Shown: positions 21,016 to 31,512 of the stretch, piece by piece
Layout of the letters: each line of letters opens with the position of its first letter
Numbering within the stretch: the stretch's first letter is position 1
Assembly (NCBI RefSeq): GCF_000771875.1
Contig: NZ_JPXX01000007.1
Span: 27,260 to 91,259 of the forward strand
Direction of reading: 5' to 3'
Source: Gallibacterium genomosp. 1
Lineage (GTDB): Bacteria > Pseudomonadota > Gammaproteobacteria > Enterobacterales > Pasteurellaceae
Length of the DNA stretch: 64,000 nucleotides
Translations under genes and position numbers: made by a program
The notes under the pieces: model-generated
Told to the model about the DNA's origin: nothing
Seen by the model: the letters and a program-made list of their open reading frames with translations, nothing else
The model's database searches: none

Positions 21016-21156
21016 ATTACTATTGCTTCAATACACAGAGCAACACATAAAGTATTACACGATAAATTACCCTGATTGGGAAGGATTATGACTTTCCCAA
21101 ATTAATTAAATTACACCACTATGAGCGACGTGATTTCAACCATTTAGGAGTTATTG

Positions 21157-21762
21157 ATGAAGAAAATTATCTCTCTACTTCTCATCTTACTTGCTTTTTT
21201 AGGCATCGGTTTCAGTGCAAATGCAGAAACTCAATATGTATCAGAAAATTTGAATACCTATTTGCGTAAAGGAGCAGGTGATCAATTCAAACTCGTCGGT
21301 ACAATTAAATCAGGTGAAGCCGTCACTATTTTAAATAAAAAAGATAAATACACTCAAATCAGGGATAGCCGTAATCGTGAAGGTTGGATTTTAACCAGTG
21401 AGCTGACGCCGAAGGCAAGTAGTAAAGAACAACTGCCGGTTTTGCAAAAACAGATTGATGAGTTGACGTTAAGACTGAATCGGATTAATAACGACTGGCA
21501 ACAACGTACCAACGAAATGCAACGTCGAACTCAACAAGCTGAAAAACAGAGCAGCGAATTATTAGAGCAGAATTCTCAACTTAATCGACAGGTCGAAATT
21601 CTCAAAAATAAGAATAAAGATCTTGAAGCAATGTTAGATTCTGAGAAACGTGGATTGATTATCCGTTGGTTTATTTACGGCGGTTCTGTGCTTGCTGTCG
21701 GTTTAATTTTAGGCCTGATTATTCCTATGATTATTCCGAGAAGACGTAGAGATCGTTGGTAA
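21157..21762 (+). CDS. SH3b-domain periplasmic/membrane protein (YgiM/TIGR04211 type)
   Basis: A 201-residue protein: signal peptide (about 1-22, ending SANA), a bacterial SH3 domain (about 25-85, NLNTYLRKGAG...GWILTSEL), a long coiled coil (about 95-165) and a C-terminal membrane helix followed by a RRRR-rich cytoplasmic tail. This matches E. coli YgiM, encoded next to cca there too. The function is not established. The ATG at 21157 has TAGGAG 6 nt upstream. Confidence 0.85.
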   Translation: MKKIISLLLILLAFLGIGFSANAETQYVSENLNTYLRKGAGDQFKLVGTIKSGEAVTILNKKDKYTQIRDSRNREGWILTSELTPKASSKEQLPVLQKQIDELTLRLNRINNDWQQRTNEMQRRTQQAEKQSSELLEQNSQLNRQVEILKNKNKDLEAMLDSEKRGLIIRWFIYGGSVLAVGLILGLIIPMIIPRRRRDRW

Positions 21763-22940
21763 TGACAGAAGAAATTAAAATCTATTTAGTTGGTGGTGCA
21801 GTGCGTGACCGTCTTTTAGGATTACCGGTCAAAGATAGAGATTGGTTGGTCGTTCACGCTACTCCTGAATGGCTATTACACCAAGGCTATATCCAAGTGG
21901 GAAAAGATTTTCCGGTTTTCCTCCACCCACAAACAAAAGAAGAATATGCCTTAGCGCGTACTGAACACAAAAATGGTCGAGGATATACCGGTTTTTATTG
22001 TGATTTCTCCCCTGATATTACGTTAGAACAAGATCTAAAACGTCGTGATTTAACCATTAATGCTATTGCTCAAGATACTGACGGCAATTTATATGATCCT
22101 TTTCACGGCATTCAGGATCTAAAACAACGTAAATTACGCCATATATCTCCGGCTTTTTGCGAAGATCCATTGCGAATTCTACGTGTTGCTCGTTTTGCAG
22201 CACGTTTTTATGCATTTAATTTTACTATTGCGCCGGAAACCATCGATTTAATGAAGTCTATGGTAAAACAGGGAGAATTAGCTGATCTCACCGTTGAACG
22301 AATTTGGCTAGAAACTGAAAAAGCATTATTATCGCCACGTTGTGATGTCTATTTTTCAATATTACATAAAATAGGTGCCACTTCACTGTTTCCCGAATTT
22401 AAACCGCTTTTTCAAAGCAAATGCAAATTACTGACACAAAGTTTGAAACGGCTCAATCTATTGTTGGAAGATCAAAATGATGATCAAGCACCTCTCTTTC
22501 GTTTTGTATTGCTCTGTGCCTTATTAGTCAGTTCAGAAACATTATCGGCAATACAGCGAAAACAGTTGATAGAAAAGGTGCAACAATTATGCCAACGTTA
22601 CAAAATACCTAACCATTACAGCGAATTAGCCAAACTTGCAATGCAGTTTATCTTGCCTTTTTCGCAAACAGAACACCTCAGTGCCAACGATGTGATAGAT
22701 TTGCTTGATCAGTTAGACTGTTGGCGCAAACCGCAGAGATTGGAACAACTTAATATTTTATATCGTGCTATATTTACCGATTTCGGTTTAGCGCAACAAA
22801 AACAGTGGCAACATTGGTATCAACAAGCGAAAAGTGTTGATATTCAACAAATTATTGCAGACGGTTTTCAAAAACAGGCCATCAAAAAAGAGCTATATCG
22901 CCGTCGCGTCGCCACCATTTCACAATACTTTAACGGATAA
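21762..22940 (+). CDS. cca: CCA-adding enzyme (tRNA nucleotidyltransferase), HD region degenerate
   Basis: A 392-residue class II nucleotidyltransferase that adds or repairs the 3' CCA of tRNA. LVGGAVRDRLLG and KDRDW supply the nucleotidyl-transfer centre, RRDLTINAIAQD follows, and the RxxR-type nucleotide selection helix is near LRVARFAARF. E. coli Cca carries an additional HD phosphohydrolase domain; here the corresponding stretch (about 225-310) lacks the HD doublet and its histidines. WRKPQRLEQL remains in the C-terminal body. The ATG overlaps the stop of the preceding gene by 1 nt. Confidence 0.93.
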   Translation: MTEEIKIYLVGGAVRDRLLGLPVKDRDWLVVHATPEWLLHQGYIQVGKDFPVFLHPQTKEEYALARTEHKNGRGYTGFYCDFSPDITLEQDLKRRDLTINAIAQDTDGNLYDPFHGIQDLKQRKLRHISPAFCEDPLRILRVARFAARFYAFNFTIAPETIDLMKSMVKQGELADLTVERIWLETEKALLSPRCDVYFSILHKIGATSLFPEFKPLFQSKCKLLTQSLKRLNLLLEDQNDDQAPLFRFVLLCALLVSSETLSAIQRKQLIEKVQQLCQRYKIPNHYSELAKLAMQFILPFSQTEHLSANDVIDLLDQLDCWRKPQRLEQLNILYRAIFTDFGLAQQKQWQHWYQQAKSVDIQQIIADGFQKQAIKKELYRRRVATISQYFNG

Positions 22941-22946
22941 AACGCT

Positions 22947-23705
22947 ATGTTAAACAATCTGGAATTAGAATCTATTTTAAATCAATTACTTAACAGCACA
23001 AAAATTAATGATTATGCCCCGAACGGTTTGCAGATCGAAGGTAAATCCGCTATCCGTAAAATCGTTACCGGCGTTACCGCTTCACAAGCTTTAATTGACT
23101 ATGCCGTCAGTGTTAATGCCGATGCCATTTTGGTTCATCACGGCTATTTTTGGAAAAATGAAAATCCGTGTATCCGTGGAATGAAAGGCAAAAGAATTAA
23201 AACCCTATTACAAAATGAGATCAATCTTTACGCTTATCATCTGCCGTTGGATATTCACCCTACCTTAGGCAACAATGCGCAGTTAGCAAACTTATTGGGT
23301 ATCGAGAATTTGCAGCCGCTGGAAGATGTTCCCAACTCTATTCCGATGTGGGGAACATTGCCACAAGCGATAAGCGGAGCTGAATTTGCACAACGCATTA
23401 ATCAGCTTTTAAAGCGTGAATGTTTGCATTGCGCCAATCAACCAGAAAAACCGATTCAAAAAATCGGAATTTGTACCGGTGGCGGTCAAGGTTATATCGA
23501 TTTAGCGGCAAGCAAAGGTTGCGATGCTTTTATCAGCGGTGAGGTTTCCGAACAGACCGTGCATTCCGCCAGAGAGCAGGATATTCAGTTTTTTGCCGCC
23601 GGTCATCACGCCACCGAACGTTACGGCATTAAAGCATTAGGTGAATGGCTGCAACAACATTATGCGCTCGAAGTGCTATTTAAAGATATTGATAATCCGG
23701 CTTGA
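22947..23705 (+). CDS. Nif3/DUF34 family metal-binding protein (YbgI-like)
   Basis: 252 residues with the dinuclear metal-site histidines in LVHHGYFWK and GHHATERYG and acidic residues in LPLDIHPTLGNN. E. coli YbgI forms a toroidal hexamer; the family is annotated as GTP cyclohydrolase 1 type 2 homologue, but its true substrate is not settled. It starts 6 nt after the cca stop. Confidence 0.88.
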   Translation: MLNNLELESILNQLLNSTKINDYAPNGLQIEGKSAIRKIVTGVTASQALIDYAVSVNADAILVHHGYFWKNENPCIRGMKGKRIKTLLQNEINLYAYHLPLDIHPTLGNNAQLANLLGIENLQPLEDVPNSIPMWGTLPQAISGAEFAQRINQLLKRECLHCANQPEKPIQKIGICTGGGQGYIDLAASKGCDAFISGEVSEQTVHSAREQDIQFFAAGHHATERYGIKALGEWLQQHYALEVLFKDIDNPA

Positions 23706-23716
23706 TTCGGTCTGAT

Positions 23717-23744
23717 TTGTTCCAATCTTGATTTCTGATATAAT
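23717..23744 (+). promoter_or_regulatory. Candidate fabI promoter (extended -10)
   Basis: TTGTTC (23717-23722) and TATAAT (23739-23744) with a 16-nt spacer and a TGN motif before the -10 box, 38 nt upstream of the fabI ATG. Confidence 0.6.
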
Positions 23745-23781
23745 CCGCTCGTTTTTTGCAATAATAAAGATAGGAAAAATT

Positions 23782-24570
23782 ATGGGATTTTTAACAAATA
23801 AACGTATTTTAATTGCCGGTGTGGCAAGCAATCGTTCTATTGCTTATGGTATTGCACAGGCAATGCACCGCGAAGGCGCAGAATTAGCATTTACTTATCA
23901 AAATGACAAATTAAAAGGTCGTGTTGAAGAGTTTGCTAAAGAATTAGGTTCTTCTATTGTCATTCCTTGCGATGTTGGTACCGATGAAAGCATTGAAAAC
24001 TGTTTTACCGAATTACACAAACATTGGGATAAATTTGACGGTTTTGTACACGCGATCGCATTTGCACCGGGCGATCAACTTGACGGCGATTATGTGAATG
24101 CGGTAAATCGTGAAGGTTTCCGTATCGCTCACGACATCAGTGCCTACAGCTTTGTGGCAATGGCGAAAGCGGCGCGCGCAAATCTCAATCCGGGTGCAGC
24201 ATTGTTGACGCTCTCTTATTTAGGATCTGAACGCGCTATTCCTAACTATAACGTAATGGGCTTGGCAAAAGCTTCGCTTGAAGCCAACACTCGCTATATG
24301 GCATCTGCGTTAGGTAAAGAAGGCGTGCGTGTTAATGCGATTTCTGCCGGTCCAATCCGCACATTAGCGGCTTCCGGTATTAAAAACTTCAAGAAAATGT
24401 TGGGTCATTTTGAAAATACAGCACCATTACGTCGTACCGTTACCATTGAAGATGTTGGTAACACTGCAGCATTCCTTTGCTCCGACTTGGCAGCAGGTAT
24501 CACCGGTGAAGTGGTTCACGTTGATGCTGGCTTTAGCACCGTTGCAATGAGTGAATTGGAACTTGCCTAA
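23782..24570 (+). CDS. fabI: Enoyl-[ACP] reductase (NADH) FabI
   Basis: A 262-residue SDR-fold enzyme for the last step of each fatty acid elongation cycle. The catalytic YxxxxxxK is in [11 protein letters not shown] and the NADH-binding region in [13 protein letters not shown]. It is collinear with E. coli FabI without gaps up to at least residue 100. Residue 93, glycine in E. coli and a known triclosan-resistance position, is alanine here ([10 protein letters not shown]). Upstream in-frame starts (from 23728) would overlap the promoter; AGGA precedes 23782. Confidence 0.96.
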   Translation: MGFLTNKRILIAGVASNRSIAYGIAQAMHREGAELAFTYQNDKLKGRVEEFAKELGSSIVIPCDVGTDESIENCFTELHKHWDKFDGFVHAIAFAPGDQLDGDYVNAVNREGFRIAHDISAYSFVAMAKAARANLNPGAALLTLSYLGSERAIPNYNVMGLAKASLEANTRYMASALGKEGVRVNAISAGPIRTLAASGIKNFKKMLGHFENTAPLRRTVTIEDVGNTAAFLCSDLAAGITGEVVHVDAGFSTVAMSELELA

Positions 24571-24587
24571 TTTAACACTTACTGACT

Positions 24588-24623
24588 TTTGCTCCGTTAG
24601 AACATAACGGAGCAAATTTTTTT
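24588..24623 (+). terminator. Strong Rho-independent terminator after fabI
   Basis: TTTGCTCCGTTA (24588-24599) and TAACGGAGCAAA (24605-24616) form a perfect 12-bp stem with a 5-nt loop, followed by seven T residues. Confidence 0.93.
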
Positions 24624-24640
24624 CTTAAACTGGACATTTT

Positions 24641-26617
24641 ATGCTTCTTGATAATCCTCTTCTTAGCCAACTCAAACAACAAATCCGTGACAGCAAACCG
24701 CACGTTGAGGGCGTGGTAAAAGCCACTGATAAGGCTTTCGGTTTTTTAGAATGTGATAAAAAAAGTTATTTTATTCCGCCGCAAGCAATGAAAAAATTGA
24801 TGCACGGCGACAAAATTAAAGCATTAATCGACACTGTCGGTGATAAAGAGCAGGCAGAGCCTGACAGTCTGATTGAACCGATGTTAACCCGTTTTATAGC
24901 CAGAGTTCGTTTTAACAAAGAGAATAAATTACAACTTTTGGTTGATCATCCCAATATTAAATTGGCGATTCCTGCCAATCAGCATAAAAAAGTGAAGGAA
25001 ACACTGAACGCCGGAGATTGGGTTGTCGCTGAATTAAAAACGCACCCATTGCGTGATGATCGTTTTTTCTTTGCGCAAGTTACCCAATTTATCTGTCACG
25101 CTGATGACCCGAAAACCGCGTGGTGGGTAACGCTTGCCCGTCATCAACAACCTCGTACCGCAGTTGCCGGTTTAGCGGAATATCCTTTTGAGGAAACAGC
25201 GATCCGTCAAGATCTTACCGATCTGAATTTTGTCACCATTGACTCGGAAACCACCGAAGATATGGATGATGCATTAACCATCAAACCGATTCTTGAAAAT
25301 CAGCAGCAAATTGGCTGGAAACTTAGTGTTGCCGTTGCTGATCCGACTGCCTATATTCCACTGAATTCACAAATTGAAGCTGATGCGAAACAACGCTGTT
25401 TTACTAACTATCTTCCCGGCTTCAACATTCCAATGTTGCCGCGCGAATTATCGGACGATCTCTGTTCATTGATGGAAAATGAAAAGCGTCCGGCATTGGT
25501 ATGTGAGATTGAAACTGATATGCAAGGTGCTGTGATTGCCGAGCCAATTTTTACTTTGGCGTGGATTCGTTCCAAAGCAAAATTGGCATATGATGCGGTT
25601 TCCGATTATTTGGAAAATCGTGAAAACAGCTGGCAACCACAAAATGAAGTGGTTAAAACACAAATCGATTATTTGCATCAATTCAGTTTGGCTAGAATTG
25701 AATGGCGTACTAAAAATGCGATTATGTTTAAAGATCGTCCGGATTATAACTTCATTCTGGATGAGAACGGTGCTGTAGCGGAAATTCGTGCCGATCATCG
25801 CCGTATTGCCAACCGTATTGTTGAAGAGTGTATGATTATTGCCAACAGTTGCGCTGCTAAATTCTTAGCGCAACACCAAGCAGCAGCCATTTTCAATACG
25901 CATAGCGGTTTTGACAGCAAATTCTTAAGTGCCGCCAGTGCTTTTTTACTTAACCATCTGGCAACCGATGATAATAGCGATCAGCTTACGCCACGTTACG
26001 CACCCGAACAATTAGCAACGCTGTCGGGTTATTGTGATATGCAACACGATTTGGATCGTCTTGGCGCAGAATATCTGGAAGCAAGATTACGCCGCTATCT
26101 TACTTTTGCAGAATTTAAAGCAGAAGTCGCACCGCATTTCGGTTTAGGTTTAGCCGAATATGCAACTTGGACATCACCAATTCGTAAATATTGCGATATG
26201 GTCAATCACCGTGCGATAAAAGCGATTCTTCAGCAACAAACTCCGGCTAAAGTTGAAGACTCAGTATTGGCGCGCTTGCAGGAAGCACGTAAACAAAATC
26301 GGATGGTTGAACGTGATATCGCCGACTGGCTTTATTGCATTTATCTTGCCGACAAAGTAGCTGAAAAGACAATTTATCCGGCACAAATTATTGATATTAT
26401 GCGTGGTGGTTTACGAGTACAGCTACTTGAAAACGGTGCGACGATCTTTGTTCCTATGTCATTAATTCACAACGAAAAAGAAGAAATTGAAGTTAATAGT
26501 GATGATATTGCACTTTATATTAAGGGCGAACGTCGCTATCAACTTACCGATAAACTCAATATTCAATTAACTGAAGTGAATTTAGACACCAGAAGTATTA
26601 TCGGACAACCGGTCTAA
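24641..26617 (+). CDS. rnb: Exoribonuclease II
   Basis: A 658-residue RNase II: N-terminal cold-shock domains (about 1-170), the RNB catalytic domain (about 190-530; TIDSETTEDMDDAL supplies the metal-binding aspartates) and a C-terminal S1 domain. It is a processive 3'-5' hydrolytic nuclease degrading mRNA tails. The ATG follows the fabI terminator by 17 nt, so its promoter must overlap the terminator region or rely on readthrough. Confidence 0.95.
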   Translation: MLLDNPLLSQLKQQIRDSKPHVEGVVKATDKAFGFLECDKKSYFIPPQAMKKLMHGDKIKALIDTVGDKEQAEPDSLIEPMLTRFIARVRFNKENKLQLLVDHPNIKLAIPANQHKKVKETLNAGDWVVAELKTHPLRDDRFFFAQVTQFICHADDPKTAWWVTLARHQQPRTAVAGLAEYPFEETAIRQDLTDLNFVTIDSETTEDMDDALTIKPILENQQQIGWKLSVAVADPTAYIPLNSQIEADAKQRCFTNYLPGFNIPMLPRELSDDLCSLMENEKRPALVCEIETDMQGAVIAEPIFTLAWIRSKAKLAYDAVSDYLENRENSWQPQNEVVKTQIDYLHQFSLARIEWRTKNAIMFKDRPDYNFILDENGAVAEIRADHRRIANRIVEECMIIANSCAAKFLAQHQAAAIFNTHSGFDSKFLSAASAFLLNHLATDDNSDQLTPRYAPEQLATLSGYCDMQHDLDRLGAEYLEARLRRYLTFAEFKAEVAPHFGLGLAEYATWTSPIRKYCDMVNHRAIKAILQQQTPAKVEDSVLARLQEARKQNRMVERDIADWLYCIYLADKVAEKTIYPAQIIDIMRGGLRVQLLENGATIFVPMSLIHNEKEEIEVNSDDIALYIKGERRYQLTDKLNIQLTEVNLDTRSIIGQPV

Positions 26618-26646
26618 GCAACTATAATCGACTATATAATCGACTA

Positions 26647-26677
26647 AAAGTATATGTACACAACGTGCATATACTTT
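26647..26677. terminator. Hairpin between convergent rnb and the yvcK-like gene
   Basis: AAAGTATATG (26647-26656) pairs with CATATACTTT (26668-26677) around an 11-nt loop. The right arm overlaps the stop codon of the leftward gene, so it is best placed to terminate rnb transcripts. Confidence 0.55.
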
Positions 26678-27626
26678 ATTCCTCAAACCGTTTCTGTTGA
26701 ATTCTTACCATTTCCAGCATATCTTCCAATGCCATACTTAATAAGGCTCTATCGTGGCGATAACTGATATCATCGGCATTCAATTTGCGGCTTAAAATAC
26801 AATATTGTCGGCGAAAATCACTTGGTAATGAAAGATCGGCATCAGTAATAATGCCATCAATCACTTTACTACCAATATAATTATGAATCCAATCAATGCG
26901 TTGTACTAAATTTAATTGTGCTGACGGACTAAGCTCCAAGCCGAGATTATCAATAAAAATTTTTACTGCCGTACTCTGTTGCAATGCTGTTTTAATTTCC
27001 GACAACAACAACGGCGGTATAATGCTGGTAAAGAAACTACCCGGCCCCAATAGAATAACTTCAGCACGATTAATCGCGGTTACCGCCTCCTCCGTTGCCG
27101 CCACATCAGGTTCAATACTTAACTGCAGCGGAATCGCATCCAGTTTATCTACATTGACTTCACCGACCACTTTTTCACCGTTTGCCAGCTGCGCCGCTAA
27201 ATGCGCCGGCTGTTCCGACATTGGAATAATAAAAGGCTCAACGTGAAGCAGTTCACGGATCAAATTTACGGCATCTAACGGTCTTACCTTAATATTTTCC
27301 AATGCTTTTAACATTAAATTGCCTAAATTATGCCCGGCAAGCTCGCCTTCGCCCTCAAAACGGTATTCAAACAGTTCTGAAGCCGTGGTCGGCGTGGTGA
27401 TAATCTGATTAAGACAATTACGCAAATCACCCCAAGCAATGCCGCCGAATTGCAATCGAATACGTCCTGTTGACCCACCGTTATCGGTAGTTGTTACAAT
27501 TCCGGTCAAACGAGAACGCATAAAACTTAGAGCGGACATTACTCTTCCCAAGCCGTGTCCGCCGCCGATCGCAACAATATGTTTTGTTTGATTTAGATTT
27601 GGCGTAACAATTGATGAAAACGTCAT
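26676..27626 (-). CDS. YvcK/CofD-like family protein (gluconeogenesis factor family)
   Basis: 316 residues with the family glycine loop IGGGHGLGRVMSAL, TTTDNGGSTGRIR and LLGPGSFFTSI. B. subtilis YvcK binds UDP-GlcNAc and is needed on gluconeogenic carbon sources; the enterobacterial homologue is YbhK, of unknown role. It lies 19 nt downstream of tdk on the same strand. Confidence 0.85.
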   Translation of the reverse strand: MTFSSIVTPNLNQTKHIVAIGGGHGLGRVMSALSFMRSRLTGIVTTTDNGGSTGRIRLQFGGIAWGDLRNCLNQIITTPTTASELFEYRFEGEGELAGHNLGNLMLKALENIKVRPLDAVNLIRELLHVEPFIIPMSEQPAHLAAQLANGEKVVGEVNVDKLDAIPLQLSIEPDVAATEEAVTAINRAEVILLGPGSFFTSIIPPLLLSEIKTALQQSTAVKIFIDNLGLELSPSAQLNLVQRIDWIHNYIGSKVIDGIITDADLSLPSDFRRQYCILSRKLNADDISYRHDRALLSMALEDMLEMVRIQQKRFEE

Positions 27627-27645
27627 AACAAAATCCTGTTAGAAA

Positions 27646-28224
27646 TTAACAACCCATTTTTTCTTTATAATGACGGCGACAAACTGACAAATAATGATCA
27701 TTACCACCAATTTGAATCTGATGTCCCTCTTTGATCACTTCGCCCTGCTCGTTTAAGCGTAATACAAAATTGGCTTTACGACCACAATAACAAATAGTTT
27801 TCAGTTCTTCCAGTTGATCCGCCCACGCTAACAAATAACGACTTCCCTCAAATAGCTCCGCCTGAAAATCAGTTCTTAAGCCGTAACATAACACTGGAAT
27901 ATTTAATTTATCAACCACTTCACTAAGCTGATAGACTTGAGCTTTAGTTAAAAACTGAGCCTCATCTACTAAAATACAATCGAGGTGTTGCTGTTGATTA
28001 ACACTTTCAATTTCTACGAATAAATTCGTTTGGTGCTCAAATAGCTGTGCCTTCTCTTCAATTCCGATACGAGAAGTCACTTTACCAACACCATAACGAT
28101 TATCGATCGCTGCGGTATAAACCAAGGTATTCATTCCCCGTTCACGATAATTATAAGAAGATTGCAATAAAGTAGTTGATTTTCCTGCATTCATTGAAGA
28201 GTAATAAAAATAGAGTTTTGCCAT
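27646..28224 (-). CDS. tdk: Thymidine kinase (type II)
   Basis: 192 residues. P-loop SSMNAGKST at 9-17, catalytic E88 in LVDEAQFL, and zinc-binding residues C145, C147, C182 and H185. It salvages thymidine to dTMP. It is transcribed divergently from dapF across 149 nt. Confidence 0.95.
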   Translation of the reverse strand: MAKLYFYYSSMNAGKSTTLLQSSYNYRERGMNTLVYTAAIDNRYGVGKVTSRIGIEEKAQLFEHQTNLFVEIESVNQQQHLDCILVDEAQFLTKAQVYQLSEVVDKLNIPVLCYGLRTDFQAELFEGSRYLLAWADQLEELKTICYCGRKANFVLRLNEQGEVIKEGHQIQIGGNDHYLSVCRRHYKEKMGC

Positions 28225-28313
28225 AACTAAAATCCATTATTTTTTTGCACATTAGTATAGCGTATTAAGCCTCAATAAACAGCTTTACCAATGGATTTGA
28301 TAATTGATCCGCT

Positions 28314-28342
28314 TAGACTTTATCAACCGAACTCTCTATAAT
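28314..28342 (+). promoter_or_regulatory. Candidate dapF promoter
   Basis: TAGACT (28314-28319) and TATAAT (28337-28342) with 17-nt spacing, 32 nt before the dapF ATG. Confidence 0.55.
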
Positions 28343-28373
28343 AATCACATTAAATTTTAAGCTAGAGGTAAAT

Positions 28374-29198
28374 ATGCAGTTTTCTAAAATGCACGGCTTA
28401 GGCAACGATTTTATGGTCGTTGATGGCATTACACAGAGCGTCTATTTTTCTGAAGATGTTATCCGTCGTTTAGCAGATCGAAATCGTGGGATTGGTTTTG
28501 ATCAACTATTACTAGTAGAACCACCTTACGATCCGGAATTAGATTTCCATTATCGGATTTTCAATGCAGATGGCAGCGAAGTGGAGCAGTGCGGTAACGG
28601 TGCCAGATGCTTTGCCCGTTTTGTTCGTCTTAAAGGCTTAACCAATAAAAAAGAGATTAATGTCAGTACAGCAAAAGGTAAAATCATTTTAATAGTCAAT
28701 GATGATGAAACAGTGCGTGTTAATATGGGTGAGCCAATTTGGGAGCCGGCAAAAGTGCCTTTTATTGCCAACAAATTTGAGAAGAACTACATTTTACGCA
28801 CCGATATTCAAACTGTACTTTGTGGTGTCGTTTCAATGGGTAATCCACACTGTGTGTTGCAAGTTGAAGACGTGAAAACCGCCAATGTTGAGCAACTTGG
28901 ACCTTTGCTTGAACATCACGAACGTTTTCCAGCTCGTGCCAATATCAGTTTTATGCAGGTGCTTAACCGTAAACAAATTAAATTACGCGTTTTTGAACGT
29001 GGTGCTGGCGAAACTCAGGCTTGCGGAACCGGTGCTTGTGCGGCGGTGGCGGTCGGTATTATGCAAGGGCTGCTCGACAATCAAGTCGAAGTCGAATTAC
29101 CGGGAGGAAAACTTACTATTGAATGGCAAGGTGTTGGTTATCCACTCTATATGACTGGTGATGCAACTTTTGTTTACGACGGCAATATTCAGCTTTAA
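28374..29198 (+). CDS. dapF: Diaminopimelate epimerase
   Basis: A 274-residue enzyme converting LL- to meso-diaminopimelate for lysine and peptidoglycan. The two catalytic cysteines C73 (EQCGNGARC) and C217 (QACGTGACA) are at the canonical positions. It heads the dapF-DUF484-xerC-yigB cluster, the same order as in E. coli, and pairs functionally with dapA at 46.6 kb. Confidence 0.97.
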   Translation: MQFSKMHGLGNDFMVVDGITQSVYFSEDVIRRLADRNRGIGFDQLLLVEPPYDPELDFHYRIFNADGSEVEQCGNGARCFARFVRLKGLTNKKEINVSTAKGKIILIVNDDETVRVNMGEPIWEPAKVPFIANKFEKNYILRTDIQTVLCGVVSMGNPHCVLQVEDVKTANVEQLGPLLEHHERFPARANISFMQVLNRKQIKLRVFERGAGETQACGTGACAAVAVGIMQGLLDNQVEVELPGGKLTIEWQGVGYPLYMTGDATFVYDGNIQL

Positions 29199-29207
29199 GG
29201 GGAAATT

Positions 29208-29900
29208 ATGAGTGAAATCAATGCTGATTTTGAGCAACAAATTCACGATTATTTAAATGATCATTCCGACTTTTTCGCTCGTCATTTGTTATTATTGGAT
29301 AAAATGCAAATTCCTCATCAACGTAAAGGGATGATTTCCTTAGTGGAAGCACAATTGGGGCGGCAACGTGAAAAAATCGCAACACTAGAGCAACAGCTCT
29401 ATCAAATTGGCAATACCGTACAGCAGAATGAAGAGCTTTTTTTTAGTTTGTTGCCTTTGCAAAAATTACTATTACAAGCAGGTAATTTTACAAAAGCCAA
29501 TCAAAATCTTAACCAATGGGCAAAAGCATTAGAATTAAAAAGTGCAAAAATTTTATTACTCAAAGATGTTTGGGAAGAACAAAATGAGATTAAAGCGCAA
29601 TATTGGATCGATAGAAAAGCTTTTGAAATCATTCGATTAGAACGTTTCGGTTTGCAATCTTTTTATCTCGGAAAACTTACTAATCGAGAAAAATCATTGT
29701 TATTTTTACCTGAAGAACTGACTGTCGGTTCCGTTGCTCTCTGTTTATTAAAACAGAATCATCAACCTTATCATTCGGTATTAGTGTTTAGCTCACATAA
29801 TGAAGATCACTTCTATCGTAGTCAAAAAACTGATTTTTTAGAAACCATTGTTGATTTAATTGAACCATTAATCGAACAATGGTTAACAAAGAAAGCATAG
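29208..29900 (+). CDS. DUF484 family protein (YigA-like)
   Basis: A 230-residue soluble protein with an N-terminal helical region ([19 protein letters not shown]...), a coiled stretch near 60-85 and a GAF-like C-terminal half. Family members are encoded between dapF and xerC in many proteobacteria and have no proven function. It lies 9 nt from dapF and 2 nt from xerC. Confidence 0.85.
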   Translation: MSEINADFEQQIHDYLNDHSDFFARHLLLLDKMQIPHQRKGMISLVEAQLGRQREKIATLEQQLYQIGNTVQQNEELFFSLLPLQKLLLQAGNFTKANQNLNQWAKALELKSAKILLLKDVWEEQNEIKAQYWIDRKAFEIIRLERFGLQSFYLGKLTNREKSLLFLPEELTVGSVALCLLKQNHQPYHSVLVFSSHNEDHFYRSQKTDFLETIVDLIEPLIEQWLTKKA

Positions 29901-29902
29901 TT

Positions 29903-30793
29903 ATGTTACAAGATTGGTTAGAAAAATATTGGGATTATCTGCGTATTGAACGTCAGCTAAGTGCGAAAACGTTGCAAAGTTACCAACAACAAATTGTTGC
30001 TTGTGTTGAATTATTAACTAATGAAGGCATTACTGATTGGCGACAAGTGGACGGGAGCGTGATTAGATTTATCCTGACACAAGGGAAAAAATCAGGTTTG
30101 CACGAACATAGTTTGGCGTTACGTCTTTCCAGTCTGCGCGGTTTCTTTCAATTTTTATTACGCAATCAACAAATTAAGGTCAACCCAACTGATGGAATTT
30201 CCGCCCCAAAGGCTGGCAAACGACTACCCAAAAGTATTGATGCAGAATCTATTTCTCAATTACTTGATATAAAAAGTAAAGATCCACTTTCACTGCGTGA
30301 TAAAGCTATTATGGAATTGATGTACAGTTCTGGTTTACGTCTTTCCGAATTAAGAGGACTCAATTTGGAAGACATTAATTTTAAAGCGAGAGAATTAAAA
30401 GTTTTAGGTAAAGGTAACAAAGAGCGTATTTTGCCATTTGGGCGTTATGCCGCTGGTGCGTTACATCAATGGTTGGAGGTAAGATTACAATTCAATCCTC
30501 AAGATAATGCCTTGTTTATCAGCCATTTAGGGCATCGCCTCACCAGCTCTGCCATTCAACAACGCCTTGAACAATGGGGCATTAAACAAGGATTAAATGC
30601 CCATTTAAATCCGCATAAATTGCGCCACTCTTTCGCCACTCATATGTTGGAAGCCAGTTCGGATTTACGCGCCGTGCAAGAGTTGTTAGGACACGAAAAC
30701 CTCTCCACCACCCAAATTTATACACACCTTAATTTTCAACACTTAGCGCAAGTTTATGATTCCGCACATCCTCGTGCAAAACGGAAAAAATAG
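29903..30793 (+). CDS. xerC: Tyrosine recombinase XerC
   Basis: 296 residues. Catalytic residues R146, K170, H238, R241, H264 and nucleophile Y273 are all present. With XerD it resolves chromosome dimers at dif under FtsK control. An ATG at 29879 would extend into DUF484; 29903 gives the family length and the expected N terminus ([17 protein letters not shown]). Confidence 0.95.
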   Translation: MLQDWLEKYWDYLRIERQLSAKTLQSYQQQIVACVELLTNEGITDWRQVDGSVIRFILTQGKKSGLHEHSLALRLSSLRGFFQFLLRNQQIKVNPTDGISAPKAGKRLPKSIDAESISQLLDIKSKDPLSLRDKAIMELMYSSGLRLSELRGLNLEDINFKARELKVLGKGNKERILPFGRYAAGALHQWLEVRLQFNPQDNALFISHLGHRLTSSAIQQRLEQWGIKQGLNAHLNPHKLRHSFATHMLEASSDLRAVQELLGHENLSTTQIYTHLNFQHLAQVYDSAHPRAKRKK

Positions 30794-30801
30794 GAATAGT
30801 T

Positions 30802-31512
30802 ATGTTGCATTTTTACCGCCAATTACAACCAATTAGAGTGATAACTTTCGATTTAGATGACACTTTATACGATAACTATTTTGTGATCAGAGCAGCAGAA
30901 CAAGCATTTCTTGATTGCCTGCAACAACTGGCATCAATTGATATCAATAATTGGCAAAATTATAAACAACAACTTTTTCAACAAGATCCAATTCGCTATG
31001 AAGATGTAATTGTATGGCGAGAAACCGCAGCAACACATCTACTTCAAGCTCAAGGCATAAAAGACGCTGATATTGAAAACATTATTCAACAAAGTATGCA
31101 ATTGTTTATCGAATGGCGACATAAAATTAATGTTCCGACACAAAATCGTCAATTTTTAACAGAACTTGCCAAACATTACCCTCTCGTTGCCATTAGCAAC
31201 GGCAATGTTTATCCACCTAAAATTGGCTTGGATCAATTTCAACTGATTTTACGTGGTGGTGAACACGGAAGAGCTAAACCCCATCCAGATCTTTTCCAAC
31301 AAACAGCTCATCATTTTCAATGCTCGATGCAACAAATATTACACGTTGGCGATAACCTTGTTACCGATGTTCAAGGAGCAATTGAAAGCGGTTGCCAAGC
31401 GGTATGGATTAACAGCCAACAACAATCATTATTTGATTTTCCAGAAGCGACAACTCTGCCTACACTTTCTGTTAAAAATGTAACCGACCTTACATTTTTG
31501 TTTAAAACTTAA
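30802..31512 (+). CDS. yigB: HAD hydrolase YigB (flavin-pathway phosphatase family)
   Basis: A 236-residue HAD superfamily protein: motif I FDLDDTLYDN, motif II AISNGN, motif III K in RAKPHPD, and motif IV VGDNLVTDVQGA. E. coli YigB dephosphorylates 5-amino-6-(5-phosphoribitylamino)uracil in riboflavin synthesis. It follows xerC by 8 nt, the same order as in E. coli. Confidence 0.88.
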   Translation: MLHFYRQLQPIRVITFDLDDTLYDNYFVIRAAEQAFLDCLQQLASIDINNWQNYKQQLFQQDPIRYEDVIVWRETAATHLLQAQGIKDADIENIIQQSMQLFIEWRHKINVPTQNRQFLTELAKHYPLVAISNGNVYPPKIGLDQFQLILRGGEHGRAKPHPDLFQQTAHHFQCSMQQILHVGDNLVTDVQGAIESGCQAVWINSQQQSLFDFPEATTLPTLSVKNVTDLTFLFKT

